Positions 1 through 11,608 of a stretch of DNA of 64,000 nucleotides are shown one piece after another. The position numbers were made by a program, and so were the translations under genes. The notes under the pieces are model-generated. The model was given only the letters and a program-made list of their open reading frames with translations. It was not told the origin of the DNA and made no database searches. Within the stretch, counting starts at the first letter, position 1. The number at the start of each line of letters is the position of its first letter. Origin of the DNA: Antennarius striatus (taxonomy: Eukaryota; Chordata; Actinopteri; Lophiiformes; Antennariidae); assembly GCF_040054535.1 (NCBI RefSeq), contig NC_090784.1, forward strand, positions 11,591,001 through 11,655,000. The letters are read 5' to 3'.

Positions 1-265
1 AAAATAATTTGTGCACTCCATTTTCTCTCATTTAACTTTCTCCACTTCAATTCAAATTACATGGAACCATTTCTTTTGATCCTTGAGGGTACTGAAGGTT
101 CTGATTTGTCATTGCATAGAATAAAGATCAGACATAAAAATGATACCTATTTCTCTACTGTACTTCCCTCTGTTATCATAGAAACTAGTTGTGTATATAC
201 CGCAGAGAAGAATCCATTTTAAGATTAACTAAAAGAAGGTAAATACAAATGGAAGGAAGCATTTT

Positions 266-314
266 CAAGGAGTGCAGCTGCCAAAACCTCCACATTTGGC
301 AGCTGTACTCCTTG
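266..314. repeat. Short inverted repeat (20-bp stem, 9-nt loop)
   Basis: The arms at 266-285 and 295-314 are reverse complements except for one position, which becomes a G-U wobble if the plus strand is transcribed. The loop is 286-294. It lies in the gene-free stretch upstream of tmem158. It is shorter than a usual pre-miRNA hairpin, so its function is unknown. Confidence 0.7.
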
Positions 315-1169
315 GGCTGCTGAAACACATCATGCTGAGGAAGTGAGCAGCAGTTGCTTTATGTCTCATCACTGTTGGTCAAGTTACTCTTTGGAGAAGC
401 ACTTAAATGCGTTAAAATTCATTGCGGCTGTCATAGGGTTGTTATAATAGTGGCCCATGACAATCTCTGATAAGATTCAAACGTTAACCTTCCTGCATGA
501 TGCAGACTAACTTCAATAGATTACAACATGCGGCTTATTACATCTTCAGAGACACCAAAGTCTAATTAGAGTCAAATAAAAATGTACAAAGACACAATTT
601 TACAATCAATTTCTTTATAGCTCAAGGCTCATCACACTGTAGAAACTGAGTTCCTGTTCTGTGTAGCCCAACTTCTCTGTGACACAGTTTTGGGGTCCAG
701 ATAGCGGCTAGCAGTTGGGGATTGGTTGTAATGATTTTATTTTAGCATATTTAAATTTCCACTAAGTTAACATTATGAATACAAATATAAAAGATTCAAT
801 ATATCCTTTCCAGAGTTCTATTCCTGCAGTGAAGAGAATTTTATGCAGCATTTTGACTTTAATGATGGTACAAGCTCCTTTGTTTCAGGTACATGAGGAA
901 GGTGAGTTCTCTTCAGTAGACATTCTGAAGCCAGCAGGCTCAAGGACAGGTTCTTTCACCACGCGGTCAGGAGGCTCAACTCCCTCCCTGCTCTGCCCCC
1001 TGCCACAGCTCTGAATTCTACCCACACCCTGCTCTGCCCCCTCCCCAGCACCTGACCACCTATCTCTCCCTCCCCCAGTCAACTCAGGGACTGCGCATAC
1101 GTCACTTCCCCTTTGAGATTAGAGTGTATAGAGATGTTAACCACCACTTGTGTTTCGTCTTATACTTCG

Positions 1170-1471
1170 TGCTGTACTGTCTGATGTACTATCTGTGTTG
1201 TCCTGCCTGTGTTGTACTGCCTGTGTTGTACTGCCTGTGTTGTACTGCCTGTGTTGTACTGCCTGTGTTGTACTGCCTGTGTTGTACTGCCTGTGTTGTA
1301 CTGCCTGTGTTGTCCTGTCTGTGTTGTACTGCCTGTGTTGTACTGTCTGTGTGGTACTGCCTGTGTTGTCCTGTCTGTGTTGTACTGCCTGTGTTGTACT
1401 GCCTGTGTTGTCCTGCCTGTGTTGTACTACCTGTTGTACTGTCTGTATTGTACTGCCTGTTGTACTGTCTA
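1170..1471. repeat. 14-bp minisatellite
   Basis: A head-to-tail array of about 20 units of a 14-bp monomer (tgttgtactgcctg and close variants). The last units are shortened (tgttgtactgtc). Because 14 is not a multiple of three and the unit lacks stops, all three forward frames and one reverse frame stay open. This gives spurious Cys/Leu/Val-rich and Gln/Thr-rich reading frames with a 14-residue period. No coding role is suggested. Confidence 0.93.
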
Positions 1472-2163
1472 CCGTGGGTCAGAAAGGACTGCAATTTCAT
1501 CTGTGCTGTATGTTGTGCATATATGGTGCATTTGACAATAAAGCTGACCTTGACTTTCATACTGTACATGTGAGATGTGGATGTTTTGGCGAACATCACC
1601 TGCTAAGATCCAAAAGAAGACTAGGTGTAGTTTGCTTTTGTGTGGCCCCTAGTTTTGCTGTTTTCATTCCAGGGAGAAGTCTGATTCAGATAAACACAGA
1701 GAACCATTGTAAGACTAGAATTTGTTCTCAAATCTCCTAGTTGCAATTATTTTCATTGCCAAAGTTTCGTGGAGCTCAGAAGCTAGAAGCTGCGTTATGA
1801 ACTGTGCGCCTTCGTACCTGCACCTTGGCTCCTTGCGCGTCACGCCTGCTGCACGTTTTGACTCCTGAAGTGACAGAAGTGTGACAGGAGGCTGCTCACG
1901 CTGCTTCTCCTGCGATTACAGGGCGCATTTGGCGAACAGAAAAAAAAATGAAATACCCAAAGGGAGGGGCGATGCGCGCTTGTGACAGGCTTTGGACGTT
2001 TTTCATGTATACCAATCGGACAGGGGATTGTATCTCTTCATAGGGTGATGCTTTTATAGAAAGGGGGGAAAAAAGAAACCCCGACGATTGGCGTTTTCAA
2101 ACATCGTCCGTCGTGTGCGGATCGCCTCAGCACCATGCGAGCGGGAGAGACGCGCCCTGTGCC

Positions 2164-2865
2164 ATGCTGAACGACTCTCCGTCCCTCCTGCTGGCTCTGA
2201 CCGCGGTGGCCGGACTCCTCCAGCGATGCCAGGGCTGGAGCGACGAAGATCTTCTCCTGCCGCCCATCAACTCCTCCAACAGGTTCATGGCCAACCTGGA
2301 GGTGGACGTGCGCTTCTCCAAGAGGTCCGTGGATGAGAGCGAAGCCTCGCCCGACACCACCTCCCTGCAGACCCTGTACCAGTGCAACGTGAGCGTTCAG
2401 AGACTCCTGCCCACGTCGCTGGTGGCCCGCTGGGACAGCAGCTTCGGGTTCCAGTGTGATGTTCTCATCTACACCACCAACAACCATGGAAGGGCTTTTT
2501 TCTCCGCGTCTTTCAACAGAGCGATCTCTCCCGTCGTCATCGAGCACCTCGGGGTGACCGGGGGTCAGCAGGAGTTGCGGCTGTGCGTGGGCTGCGGGAT
2601 GTCCCGCTATCGGAGGTTCGGACAGGGCAGGGCCAGGGGCCAGCAGACCGGGGACCAGGCGACTTTCTGCTGCGTGGATTTTAGCCTCGACGAGCTGAAG
2701 GGAGATAAAAGTTGGAGGCTGAACAGAAAGCCGATCGAGTCGACACTTGTGGCTTGTTTCATGACTTTGGTGATCATTGTGTGGAGTGTTGCTGCTCTCA
2801 TATGGCCAGTCCCGATCATTGCGGGGTTTCTGCCTAATGGGATGGAGCAGAGGAGACCGAGATAA
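2164..2865 (+). CDS. tmem158: Transmembrane protein 158 (Ras-induced senescence protein 1)
   Basis: A single-exon gene of 233 codons; the mammalian gene is also intronless. I chose the ATG at 2164 because it opens directly into a signal-peptide-like hydrophobic run (residues 6-20). An in-frame ATG at 2113 would add 17 residues ahead of it. The Cys-containing ectodomain has the family signatures NHGRAFF and LRLCVGCG. The most conserved part is the juxtamembrane and membrane segment from about residue 186 (LNRKPIESTLVACFMTLV...), with hydrophobic residues about 191-220, followed by GFLPNGMEQRR. The mammalian Ala/Thr-rich tail after that motif is absent, so the protein stops about 3 residues later. 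In mammals the gene is induced by Ras during senescence and the product is a membrane glycoprotein of unclear biochemical role. Neighbour cdcp1 lies in the same orientation, as in mammals. Confidence 0.95.
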   Translation: MLNDSPSLLLALTAVAGLLQRCQGWSDEDLLLPPINSSNRFMANLEVDVRFSKRSVDESEASPDTTSLQTLYQCNVSVQRLLPTSLVARWDSSFGFQCDVLIYTTNNHGRAFFSASFNRAISPVVIEHLGVTGGQQELRLCVGCGMSRYRRFGQGRARGQQTGDQATFCCVDFSLDELKGDKSWRLNRKPIESTLVACFMTLVIIVWSVAALIWPVPIIAGFLPNGMEQRRPR

Positions 2866-3286
2866 TCTAAATTACCTTTATTATCATCAGCCTGTGCTGC
2901 CTATACTATAATTGTAGCCATTTAACCTTTCACCTTATGATGGTGGGACTTTGGAGGACTTCTATTATTAGTCTTTTTAGACCTCCTCCCCCATTAAGAC
3001 CAGAAAGGTAAACTATGGTGAAGACACTAGTGTTAGTAATCTGTTCTGGGACCAACACCAATGTGTTTTATATACCCTTGTAGGCCTTCCTATAGATTAT
3101 GTGTCAACTGTGCAAATTTATCTCTTTAAGCAGTGTTTGTAGAATTTTTAATCTTTCTAGAGAGGTGTTGCCTTATCCGATGTGTTGGACTTTTGCACTG
3201 AAAACTTTAAAATGTGCCGTCAAATATATATATAACCCTTAGCGTAGTCACATTCAAAGTAAATGTACAAGTTGTTTTTTTTTCCA

Positions 3287-3292
3287 AATAAA
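3287..3292 (+). terminator. Probable tmem158 poly(A) signal
   Basis: AATAAA about 420 nt after the tmem158 stop. A second candidate (caataaaattg) lies near 3411. Either would give a short to moderate 3' untranslated region. Confidence 0.55.
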
Positions 3293-4282
3293 TTCTGATA
3301 ATAGATGTTGTTTATGAATTAAAGAGTTTCAATATTTATACTGTTATATTTATAATGTCAAGATCAATATGCGTGCTTATTTGTATTCATGTTCAAACAG
3401 TTTAACTTACAATAAAATTGATTAGAGGTTATATTCTCCTATCTGTTCTATCTGTTGCAGCCCCAAATCAGTCTTGTTAACAATTATTTCAAGTGAACAC
3501 AACATGTGATTGAGAAGCTGTTGACATTCCATTAGATTTAACCAAACTAACACAACAATCCTCCAATAACCATTTCACAATGGTTTTAATACCGAGGTGT
3601 GGACTATTGTGTGGCGTATACAAAGAGGCTTTTATGAATTGTGTTCAAAATAGTAGTCTTTACAGAAAAATATCATTGAACAGTACTACAAATTCCTGCC
3701 TCCAAACTGAGTTTCAAGTTGAATATAGGATCATCATGTCAACAAAAATTGTTCATCAGCATCTATGACTGATTCTGTAAAATGTGTTATTAAGCGGATT
3801 GTCAACAAACTCATTACAACTAGTTGCTCCTGGTCCACAACACTGACACTGACCTTTCTTTATCTCAGTGCATTGTATGAGCGATTGGCTGTAATTATTA
3901 ACTTGGTTTGCATCATGTGTTTTATCATAAGGCATTAAATAAATCTATCACTATTTAAGGAGTAAAGGTGTAAATTATGAGCAGCAGCTTTGTGTTGCAT
4001 CTGTTTCAGGCAATGCTACACACCCTTTATGCTACTAGTTTACTACACAATCATAGAAGCTCATTAAAATACAAATGCTCTCAATTTTTTAAAAAATATT
4101 TTTTTTTTATTTTAGGGCATGAGCGCAGGTAAGGATTTTTCAGAGTAGCCAGTAAATCTGTCATAAATTGGTAATTAAGCCGGTAATATAGTGGCCTATT
4201 TATATCTTTGAACGACTTTGAACCTTTGGGTAAAGGACTTTTATCACACAAAACCTGGCATCGAAAAGATATTATTATTATT

Positions 4283-4340
<58 letters not shown>

Positions 4341-4700
4341 TCAGGGTAATCGTGTTCATCTTGGTAATACGAGTACACCTCTGCAGTTTTAAAGTCAACA
4401 TTATTTTGTCAAAGAAAGAAACTAACAGTTTTTCTACTGTATGTACAGATGAGAATGGAGATGGTTGCCAAGTTGCAAGACCAGAAACACTTTTCTCTGT
4501 GTAGGAAATCCTGTTCAACATCGCTTCTTATTAGCCTCCAGTTATGTACATAAAGTTACATAACTGCTGTTTGTCTTAATCTCACCTAAATCGTGTTATA
4601 ACCCCTTAGAGTTTACTACAAAGTGGAATTAGACAGCATTAGTTTTTTTCAGATTTTCTTCATAAACTGGCAACCAGTGATTTTTTTTTTCTTCTTCCTG
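3293..4700. other. Intergenic stretch between tmem158 and cdcp1
   Basis: AT-rich, with no homologous reading frame seen. It contains the trinucleotide microsatellite at 4268-4340, which explains the poly-Leu/poly-Asn open frames on both strands. Confidence 0.6.
4268..4340. repeat. ATT/AAT trinucleotide microsatellite
   Basis: About five ATT units switch to about nineteen AAT/TAA units, so the array is a self-complementary (hairpin-capable) trinucleotide tract. Confidence 0.95.
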
Positions 4701-4724
4701 CGCTCCAGTGAACTTTACCTGGTG

Positions 4725-4921
4725 AAATGGCCGACTTGGCCACGCCCCTACGTCACCTGCGTTTTTAAAGCTGTTGACTCACATTTCGAGGAAGTGGAGC
4801 GGTTGGTCTCACACCCACAGAGGAAAATGTGGCGCATATCGGTTTCACCTCATGAGGAGCTATGAAACCCTCGCAGATTGAGTGTCCGGATCCCGTCAGT
4901 AGAGCCTCTGTGTCGGCCAGC
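4725..4921 (+). promoter_or_regulatory. Probable cdcp1 promoter
   Basis: Upstream of the cdcp1 start are a GC/CACC-type box (ccacgcccc, about 4740), a CRE half-site (tacgtcac), an A/T element (tttttaaag, about 4762) and a perfect AP-1 site TGACTCA at 4775-4781. The leader that follows is GC-rich. AP-1 control would fit a Ras/ERK-responsive gene. This is a motif reading only. Confidence 0.45.
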
Positions 4922-7900
4922 ATGTCCTCAGCAGCAGCGGCCGCCCTCCAGCTGCTGCTGCTCACAGCCCTCACTGCTGCGGGTGAGTCCAGAACCAACC
5001 ACATGGACACATGTCATGTCAGGGTCGGTGAGATGGGATCACCTCTGCACTTATTATTCATAAAAATAACCACAAGACATAAGTATTATATATTAAGTCT
5101 TTATAAGCCATGTGTTATTTGCTGTCAATAAGACTGCAGATTACATGTTAGAGCAGAATACTTTCATTTTGTATATTTCTTCATCCGTTTACAGCAGACT
5201 GAATTTTTTAAAGGTTGGATCTGAAGCAGAACAGAAATTAAAGTGTGGACATTTTTTTGTACTGTTCAATATAAATCCAAACGAAATGGTTCTCAGCACT
5301 AATCTGATGTTTCATGTTCATGATGATTGGTTGTGACTTGTTTTGTCCCTTCAAAAAGCATAAAGTTATATTTAGAGAGAGAGATCATACAGTGTGAAGC
5401 GGGATAGGTGAGACAGCAGAGGGCTCACATTAGGAATTGTCTTGGAACTCGGCTCTGTTTGCTCAGGCCTGTGAAGCCACATCCACTGCCTCATCCCGGT
5501 TAGTCAGTGTGACGGTCCTAAAATGAATTAAACTTTTTGTCTGATACATAGTCAGAGTAGTTAGTGTTTATTTCATTATGATCTTTACTCCCTTCATGGA
5601 GGCTAAACTTTCACCTGCTTGTTTGTTGCCTTGTTGACAGGATTACTTAAAGACTACTGATCAGCTCTGTATGACACACAGATGGAGGATGTGGATAGAT
5701 CCCTTAAAACTTTGGTGTGGATTCTAGAAAGGGACATTTTCCGAGTTTTTTCTTTCATTTTCTTTATCATTGTGAGCGAGGGTTAATATAAAATGTCCCT
5801 CTCACTCCTTATGTGTGTGTGGGGGGGTGTCGGTCACCCTCCAGCTCAGGTCCTCTACCAGAACCCTGAGAATTTGAGGGTTCTTTGCAGTATCAGTATC
5901 TTAGCTGTCCAGAAGACCTCAGCCTTCTGGACTGGTACTTCTAAATCTTTTCTTGTTCCTTTTCATCCAATATGTGAATATGTAAATTTCATATGTTGCA
6001 GATGTTAATATGTATATTATTTAACTATTTATGTTTGACCCTCCCCCCCTTGCTGCCACGATCGCACAAATTTCCCCAATAAAGGTCAATAAAGGTCTAT
6101 TATTATTATTATTATTATTATTTTTGATGGTGCTGTCAGCTGGTATGTACACATCTGTCACCAATGACCTCTTCTTCACTGTGTCCACCACCACTATGTC
6201 CGGACGGTCATAGCAGTCAATAGCTGTTTGCTGGTCTGGAAGCTGGAGAATCACAGTACCTCGTCCTGGTTCTCAAACATCTGTAGTGGTGCGTCCCATT
6301 GGGCCTTGAGTTCATCTCATCTGGTCCACACTGGGTACAGATGTTCCTGTACACTATTCCAGATACTTGGTTGTACCTATCCATGTACATTGATCCAGCT
6401 AGCATCTTGCACCCTGATATTATGTGCTGTACCATCTCAGGGTCTGATCCAGTCCGGTAGATCTTAGAATGCTTTTGTTTCAAAAGGAGCTTTTGCTTCT
6501 TGGTAGAGGTATGTGCTTTACTTAGTCTTCCTAGTTTGTGACTTTCCATTGCTGGGTTGTCATCTTGATGATCTGTGGAACATTATTACATATTTCTCTC
6601 TATTTGAAATGCTTTGTGTGATGTTCTTTTGTGCAGCAGCCCAGAGACTGAGCATCACCTCTGACAGAGGCACCATCATTAAGATCATCTCCACTGTTAA
6701 GAGTAGCCAGGGCAAAGGTTGCAAAGTGTGCACCACGGTAGGACGCTCACAGCAATGTGACACTTTACTTGTGTTAAAAGACAACAGCCCTGCCTCAGTG
6801 GAGTTTGATTGCTCTAGACCTCAAGACGTTTTCAACGTGGAAATTGTGAGAAATATAGGTAAGAGCAGGCTGAATGAAAATTAGATTATTTTGTTATTTA
6901 GCTTTCTAATACAATTGTTGTATTATTACAGTAATGATGGTTTTACTTGTGAAATTCATCTGCTAATATATATTTTCAGAATGTACTACAAAGTCATGTA
7001 ATGGCCAAATCGTCCAGGCTGACTCCGGCTCACGACCTTTGGTGGGTTTTAATCGAAAGTTCATCTGGAACTTGAAGGCCTCTGTGCCAAAGGCATTCAA
7101 AATAGACTTCACCAACATGGGTCTGAAACAGATCAAGGCGTCGGAGAGATGTCCAGACAGACACAGTTACATCCTCCAGACCTCCCAGACTTCAGGGGAT
7201 GTAATCATAGGGAAATACTGCAGGATGGGACCGATCTGCGATGCTCAGATGCTGAACCAAGGCAGCTTTTCTGTGGATGTCCCAGCAGGGCAGGAGCTAA
7301 AAAATGACCGGTTTGGAGTGTCTGTCGGGGAGGAAATCAAATGTAAGTTAGAACTTTTGTCTCTGAATACCTGCTTCTCTGTCCCATGTCTCCTGTATCA
7401 GATTTCACTATTTCATTATCATAACTAATGTTTTATTTCTCTCATAGCTCTTGCCAAATTGACCCTGACGTTGCCGACAGGGACGTCATCCTCAGAACTT
7501 CTCTCTGCAAACTACCCAGAGAGTTTTCCTGACAATGCCATGATGGAGTGGTACTTTCAGGTCCCAGACAAACACATGACAACTGTCCAGCTCCTAAATC
7601 TCACACAGCCTCTCTGTCTGAAGAAAGACACAGCAGTGGAGTACAACAGTGCTCGGGGAGGGGCGTCAGTACTGAAACTGACGGCCCCCCAGCCAGATCA
7701 GACTCAGGGAAGCTTCTCTCTGACTCTCAGGAACTGTGAGATGGACAGAAGACGCGCCGGCGCTCCTGGACTGTCGTTGGGCATTAAGGTGTTGTCTTCA
7801 AGTCAAAACTCACCAGGTTGGTCCATCATCTTCACCTGATGTTACAGTTTGGTTCCAACGCTCTCAGTGTTTTGAAGCCTCTGCTGACATGATATGTAGA

Positions 7901-10900
7901 TGATGCAAAAAACATGGTGTAGCCTTAAAATGCTTGAGTTCCCTGAAGGCTCAAAAATCTATAGCTGAAATTCAAATAATCTACTCTATATCGAGCGTTT
8001 TTTAATTTATTTACCCTGTTTATGTTAGAATTTATAACTGGTCTGCATAAAGAAAATATTGCTGCTTTTGAATGCTCAAATGTGCAGATCATAGTTTCTG
8101 CTCACACAAACCATAACAAGGATGGGTGGTATAACTTTGGGGTCAGTCCAAATACAAAACAGTGTTTGAAAGCTTTGTTCACATTGTGTTTGGTCAATTT
8201 CACAGACATTCTGATTTTCAATAGCGATGGGTGACTCAATGAGATCCAAGCTTACTTTAAATAAAATGGTGTTTTTAACAGTTTAATTTACATTACTCAA
8301 CAGAATATATAGAAAACGTCTGAGCATTTTTACAGACGTAAAATTTAAAGGACTGTTTCAATGTTTACCTGTCAACATATTAAAATAGATGCCGTTTTTT
8401 TAAGAGTCTTTAGCATCTTTTTTAGATTAGGTAGAGATGGGCTCTGTTAGGATAGCGGTGATGTGATTATGATATGCATGTTACTTGTGATTATATGTTC
8501 TTACCAAGTACAAATAATGTGTCTTTTCATTCGCTGTTTCATGTTATAACAAGGCAGTGACAAAGTCAGTGTGAGTAATAAAACACTGATGCAGAGTGTT
8601 GCCTTAGTTTAGGGGAGCTTTAAGATTGACTCATCACTGAGTCATGAATGACAGCAGTTGCTCATATCAGTCAATGCCTCTTTCAACTATCTGGAAATCC
8701 CATTCAGCTCTAATAGTTGAATCCAACTCAAAACTGTAGTCGAAAGATGACTTTGCAGTGAGACAGAAGGAGAGACGAAGATGCAGAAAAAATGTTGACG
8801 TCATTCTGTTCTGTTTCCTGTAGTGTCATGTAAAGTGGAAGTGAAAAGAATGGATGGTCTTTCTCTTCACATTAAGAAGCTGAGACCAGCCTCTGGCTGC
8901 CTGATGAAAATAAACTCTGTGCCAAAGGAGGTGATTACGGTCACGGCAGACGGTGTTCTGTCTTTTCAGGGTTGCCTTCCTGAAGATGTACAAGTCACTG
9001 CCACAAGAGTCATAGGTATGTCCACATCAGAGTTTTCGAGCATTCCATACAAGAATTCCATTAAGAACTAAGTGACAGTTAAGATGAAGACATTAGTATT
9101 TATTTAAGGCTTAATGAGGTCAAAATGTCATGAGGGGCAAGTCGATGTCATACCATTGAATATGAATGAAATTTATTAGATGATTAAAGAATCAAATATT
9201 TCTTCCTTTACCAGATAAAAAAGACCTTAAAATATTTATATCTGATTTCTGAATGAAATTTGAAGCATGCGTGTAGTAAATTCCATAACGTTGACATCAG
9301 TTTGACATGTCGCTTGTCCATTTTTACTGTGTAAATACCTTATTTTATGTAGTATTGAACATTCAATGTCTGCTCTGGGTTACTGTAGAAACAGTGGAGA
9401 CTAGCTGTAAAAGTCTAAAGTAAGAAAAACAAAAGTTAGTTTCAGTCAATTATAGACTAATAAACAACTAATTTATGAGTATTACATTTAATTCCTGCTG
9501 GTGAATCCTGCACACTGGATGAACGAGGGGGTTACTTCACTGACTTAACAATAAAAAGTAACATACAGTCATTTAACTTTCACGGTTCAGGTAATTTTGG
9601 TTTATTTAGCGATTCAAAAGATTTAGATGGTTTGAACTGCCTGCTATTTTATTTCAGATTGTAGTCAACTTAAAGACAGCCCAAAGGCTCCATTCCGTCT
9701 GTCTGTGCCTCCGATGCCGACCTGCCTGCCGGCCCCTCTGACCAGCGTGGCCTGGACCCTCCGTGTTGCTCGTGATGGGGCCGTGGAGCTGACCTCTCCC
9801 ATGGGGAACCTCAAGCAAGCCCTGCCTGGGCAACCATGCAATGACAGTATCATCATCAAAGTGGCTGAAGAAAATAGCAATACTATTGGACTATTCTGTC
9901 CTCAGGGACCCATACAGAATGTCCAAGTCCACAAAAATGTGTCAGTCACTGTGTCCAACATAGGGGGTAGAATATTCCGTATGCCTGTGCTGTTTGCCAT
10001 GATGAAAGACGAGATACCAGGTAACGAGAAGCCTAAACTGAGTTAAAGTGATTCATTATATGTGTGATGTGGTGTTAAATCTAATTTTCTGTCTATTTCT
10101 GCTCAGAGAGATACATCTTCAGTGTGTCTCCAAAGAAAGACACTAGCTTCCTCCTGGCTACTCCTGGTTGGCCAGAAGGAATGAAGGATTATTCCACTGT
10201 CTCCTGGGTCGTCTCTTTTCCGACGAGGATGAAGGCTCACCTGATGTTTGCCAATCTGAGCCAGCCCAAGTGCAGAAACGGTCACACGAACATCAAGGTG
10301 CAGCGAGTCGGCCGTCTGGAGGAGGACTACAGTCGCAGGGAGGATGAGGAGGCTGAGAGTGAGATCATGGTCTCAGAGAGCTTCTTCCTCAACATGTCCA
10401 ACTGTATGGCCGAGAGAGGAGACTTCACCGTTGTCACCAAGATCACTCTGCAGAAGAGCACCAGTAAGATGACGTTTGCACTGATGTTCTAGTTACCTGC
10501 TGCAAACCTTTCCTGTGGGGCATAGAGCTGATAATATCCAACTTAATTTAACTGTTTCTTTCACTACAATGTTCAGTTTTATTATGGATGACTCCATCAT
10601 TTCTTCTTAATGAGACAAACTCATGGGGGTGTTAATGAAGTGCTTTCTTCCTGTGTTTCTAGGTGAGTTGATGACCATACAAAATCACAGTTCTAACACC
10701 AGTCTGTTAGTGCGAGCATGACAGCATTAACATTTAGCCCAAGCCCTTTTTATAATTAAGCGCAGCCCTACCCGGTAGCATGACTAATAGTCTTCAAAAG
10801 TCTCTTGATGGTGTGTTTTTTTTTTCTTTCTATGAACACAGGATGTATTTAAAGGAGTTGTTGTGTTATTATCTCCTGACTTCAGTTGTGTTCTTGTTGG

Positions 10901-11608
10901 TGTCTCTCATTAGATCTTCTGCTGACTATCATCCTGAGCGTCGTGGCTGTCCTGCTAGTCGTTTTTGTCATCGTGCTGGTAGCTGTCTGTGTGGTGATCA
11001 GGTGAGTGTGTGTTTTATTCACTGCTTTATTCAGGTTTCAGTCTAATTTTATTACATTGAAGTCTGTATTTTTGTATGTTTCAAATTACTCACTCTTTTT
11101 TAGAAAATATAACTGATATTAGAGTTTTGTCTGGGTCAACGTCATTTGAATTTAAGTTATTTATGTGTCTCTTCTGTCAAACAGGAAGAAGAAGAAGAAA
11201 CTGAACCATGAAGTCTCCATTTACAATCCAAACGGCACAAGCTTCCTGCCGGGAGCCAAAGGTTTCCCAGAAACACACGAAGACAGTGAGCATGAGTACG
11301 CTTCCATTGAGGACACTCTGGTCTACACACACCTGCTGAGAAAGGGGGGAGAGATGGGCATCTACGGAGACTCTGACACGTACCGGCCCGTCACCGGGTG
11401 TTCGGACTCGCAGAAGCCGCTGGCCTCTGAAGGCAGCAGCAGGCAGGAGGCTCGGCTCTCCTGTGAACAGGCACCTTCACTTCCTGTGAGGCCTCCGAGC
11501 CACAACCATCCTCTGGTGGACAATGTGATTTACCAGGCTGACGACCAAAGCGAGGAGGAATGTTCCCTGAACCTGGGGCCCCGGCTGGAGCCAGAGGGAG
11601 GTAACTGA
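4922..11608 (+). CDS. cdcp1: CUB domain-containing protein 1
   Basis: Nine coding exons: 4922-4982, 6637-6858, 6980-7342, 7448-7816, 8824-9015, 9658-10020, 10107-10463, 10914-11001 and 11185-11608. They total 2439 nt, or 812 residues (human 836). Exon 1 encodes a Leu/Ala-rich signal peptide. Exons 2-7 encode the extracellular part, with paired cysteines and CUB-like segments. Exon 8 encodes the membrane span (about residues 643-668) and exon 9 a basic stop-transfer (RKKKKKL) plus the cytoplasmic tail. The tail keeps the family's tyrosine motifs: SIYNP (about Y684), EYASIEDTLVYTHLL (Y709, Y718) and DTYRP (Y737). It also has an IYQADD near the end. In mammals these are Src-family sites that recruit PKC-delta, controlling anchorage and invasion. 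Most introns are phase 1. A possible poly(A) signal (ATTAAA) is at 13176. The next gene, clec3b, is convergent. Confidence 0.95.
6015..6549 (-). mobile_element. Fragment of a LINE with a restriction-like endonuclease (R2/R4/Dong/Rex6-type)
   Basis: Read on the minus strand, two pieces resemble the C-terminal part of fish non-LTR retrotransposon proteins. One contains the knuckle-region pattern 'VQHIISGCKMLAGSMYMDR' (about 6330-6430). The other contains 'RPDIVVVDTVKKRSLVTDV' (about 6140-6200), which looks like the PD...D core of the restriction-like endonuclease. The pieces lie in different frames, so the copy has at least one frame break. It then runs straight into a TAA/ATT tract at 6098-6123. 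The 5' part of the element (reverse transcriptase) is missing. It sits antisense in cdcp1 intron 1. Clade assignment is from memory of the motif. Confidence 0.75.
6098..6123. repeat. ATT microsatellite at the LINE 3' edge
   Basis: Eight to nine ATT units lie directly at the 3' boundary of the LINE fragment. Confidence 0.9.
7817..8823 (+). other. cdcp1 intron 4
   Basis: A 1-kb AT-rich intron (donor gttggt, acceptor cctgtag). I see no repeat family or second gene in it. Intron 5 (9016-9657) is similar and also featureless. Confidence 0.7.

Larger units (their letters stand above)
1..2163. other. Upstream flank of tmem158
   Basis: I see no supported gene here. The stretch is AT-rich and holds the hairpin at 266-314 and the 14-bp minisatellite at about 1170-1471. 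From about 1800 it becomes GC-richer and probably contains the tmem158 promoter and 5' untranslated region. The segment at about 1485-1560, just after the minisatellite, ends in an 'acaataaagctgaccttg' type tail that resembles the 3' end of many fish retroposons, but the family is not identifiable by eye. Confidence 0.5.
4983..6636 (+). other. cdcp1 intron 1
   Basis: A 1.65-kb intron with donor gtgagt and acceptor gtgcag. Its 3' third holds the LINE fragment and ATT repeat described separately. The rest shows no recognisable element. Confidence 0.8.

Noticed and set aside
1124-1740. Cys/Leu/Val-rich open frames of up to 196 codons
   Set aside because: They are translations of the 14-bp minisatellite in several frames, with no homology outside the repeat.
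2038-2547. 169-codon frame antisense to tmem158
   Set aside because: It is a shadow of the GC-rich tmem158 coding region and has no family signature of its own.
4081-4521. Frames with long poly-Leu/poly-Asn runs
   Set aside because: Products of the ATT/AAT microsatellite.
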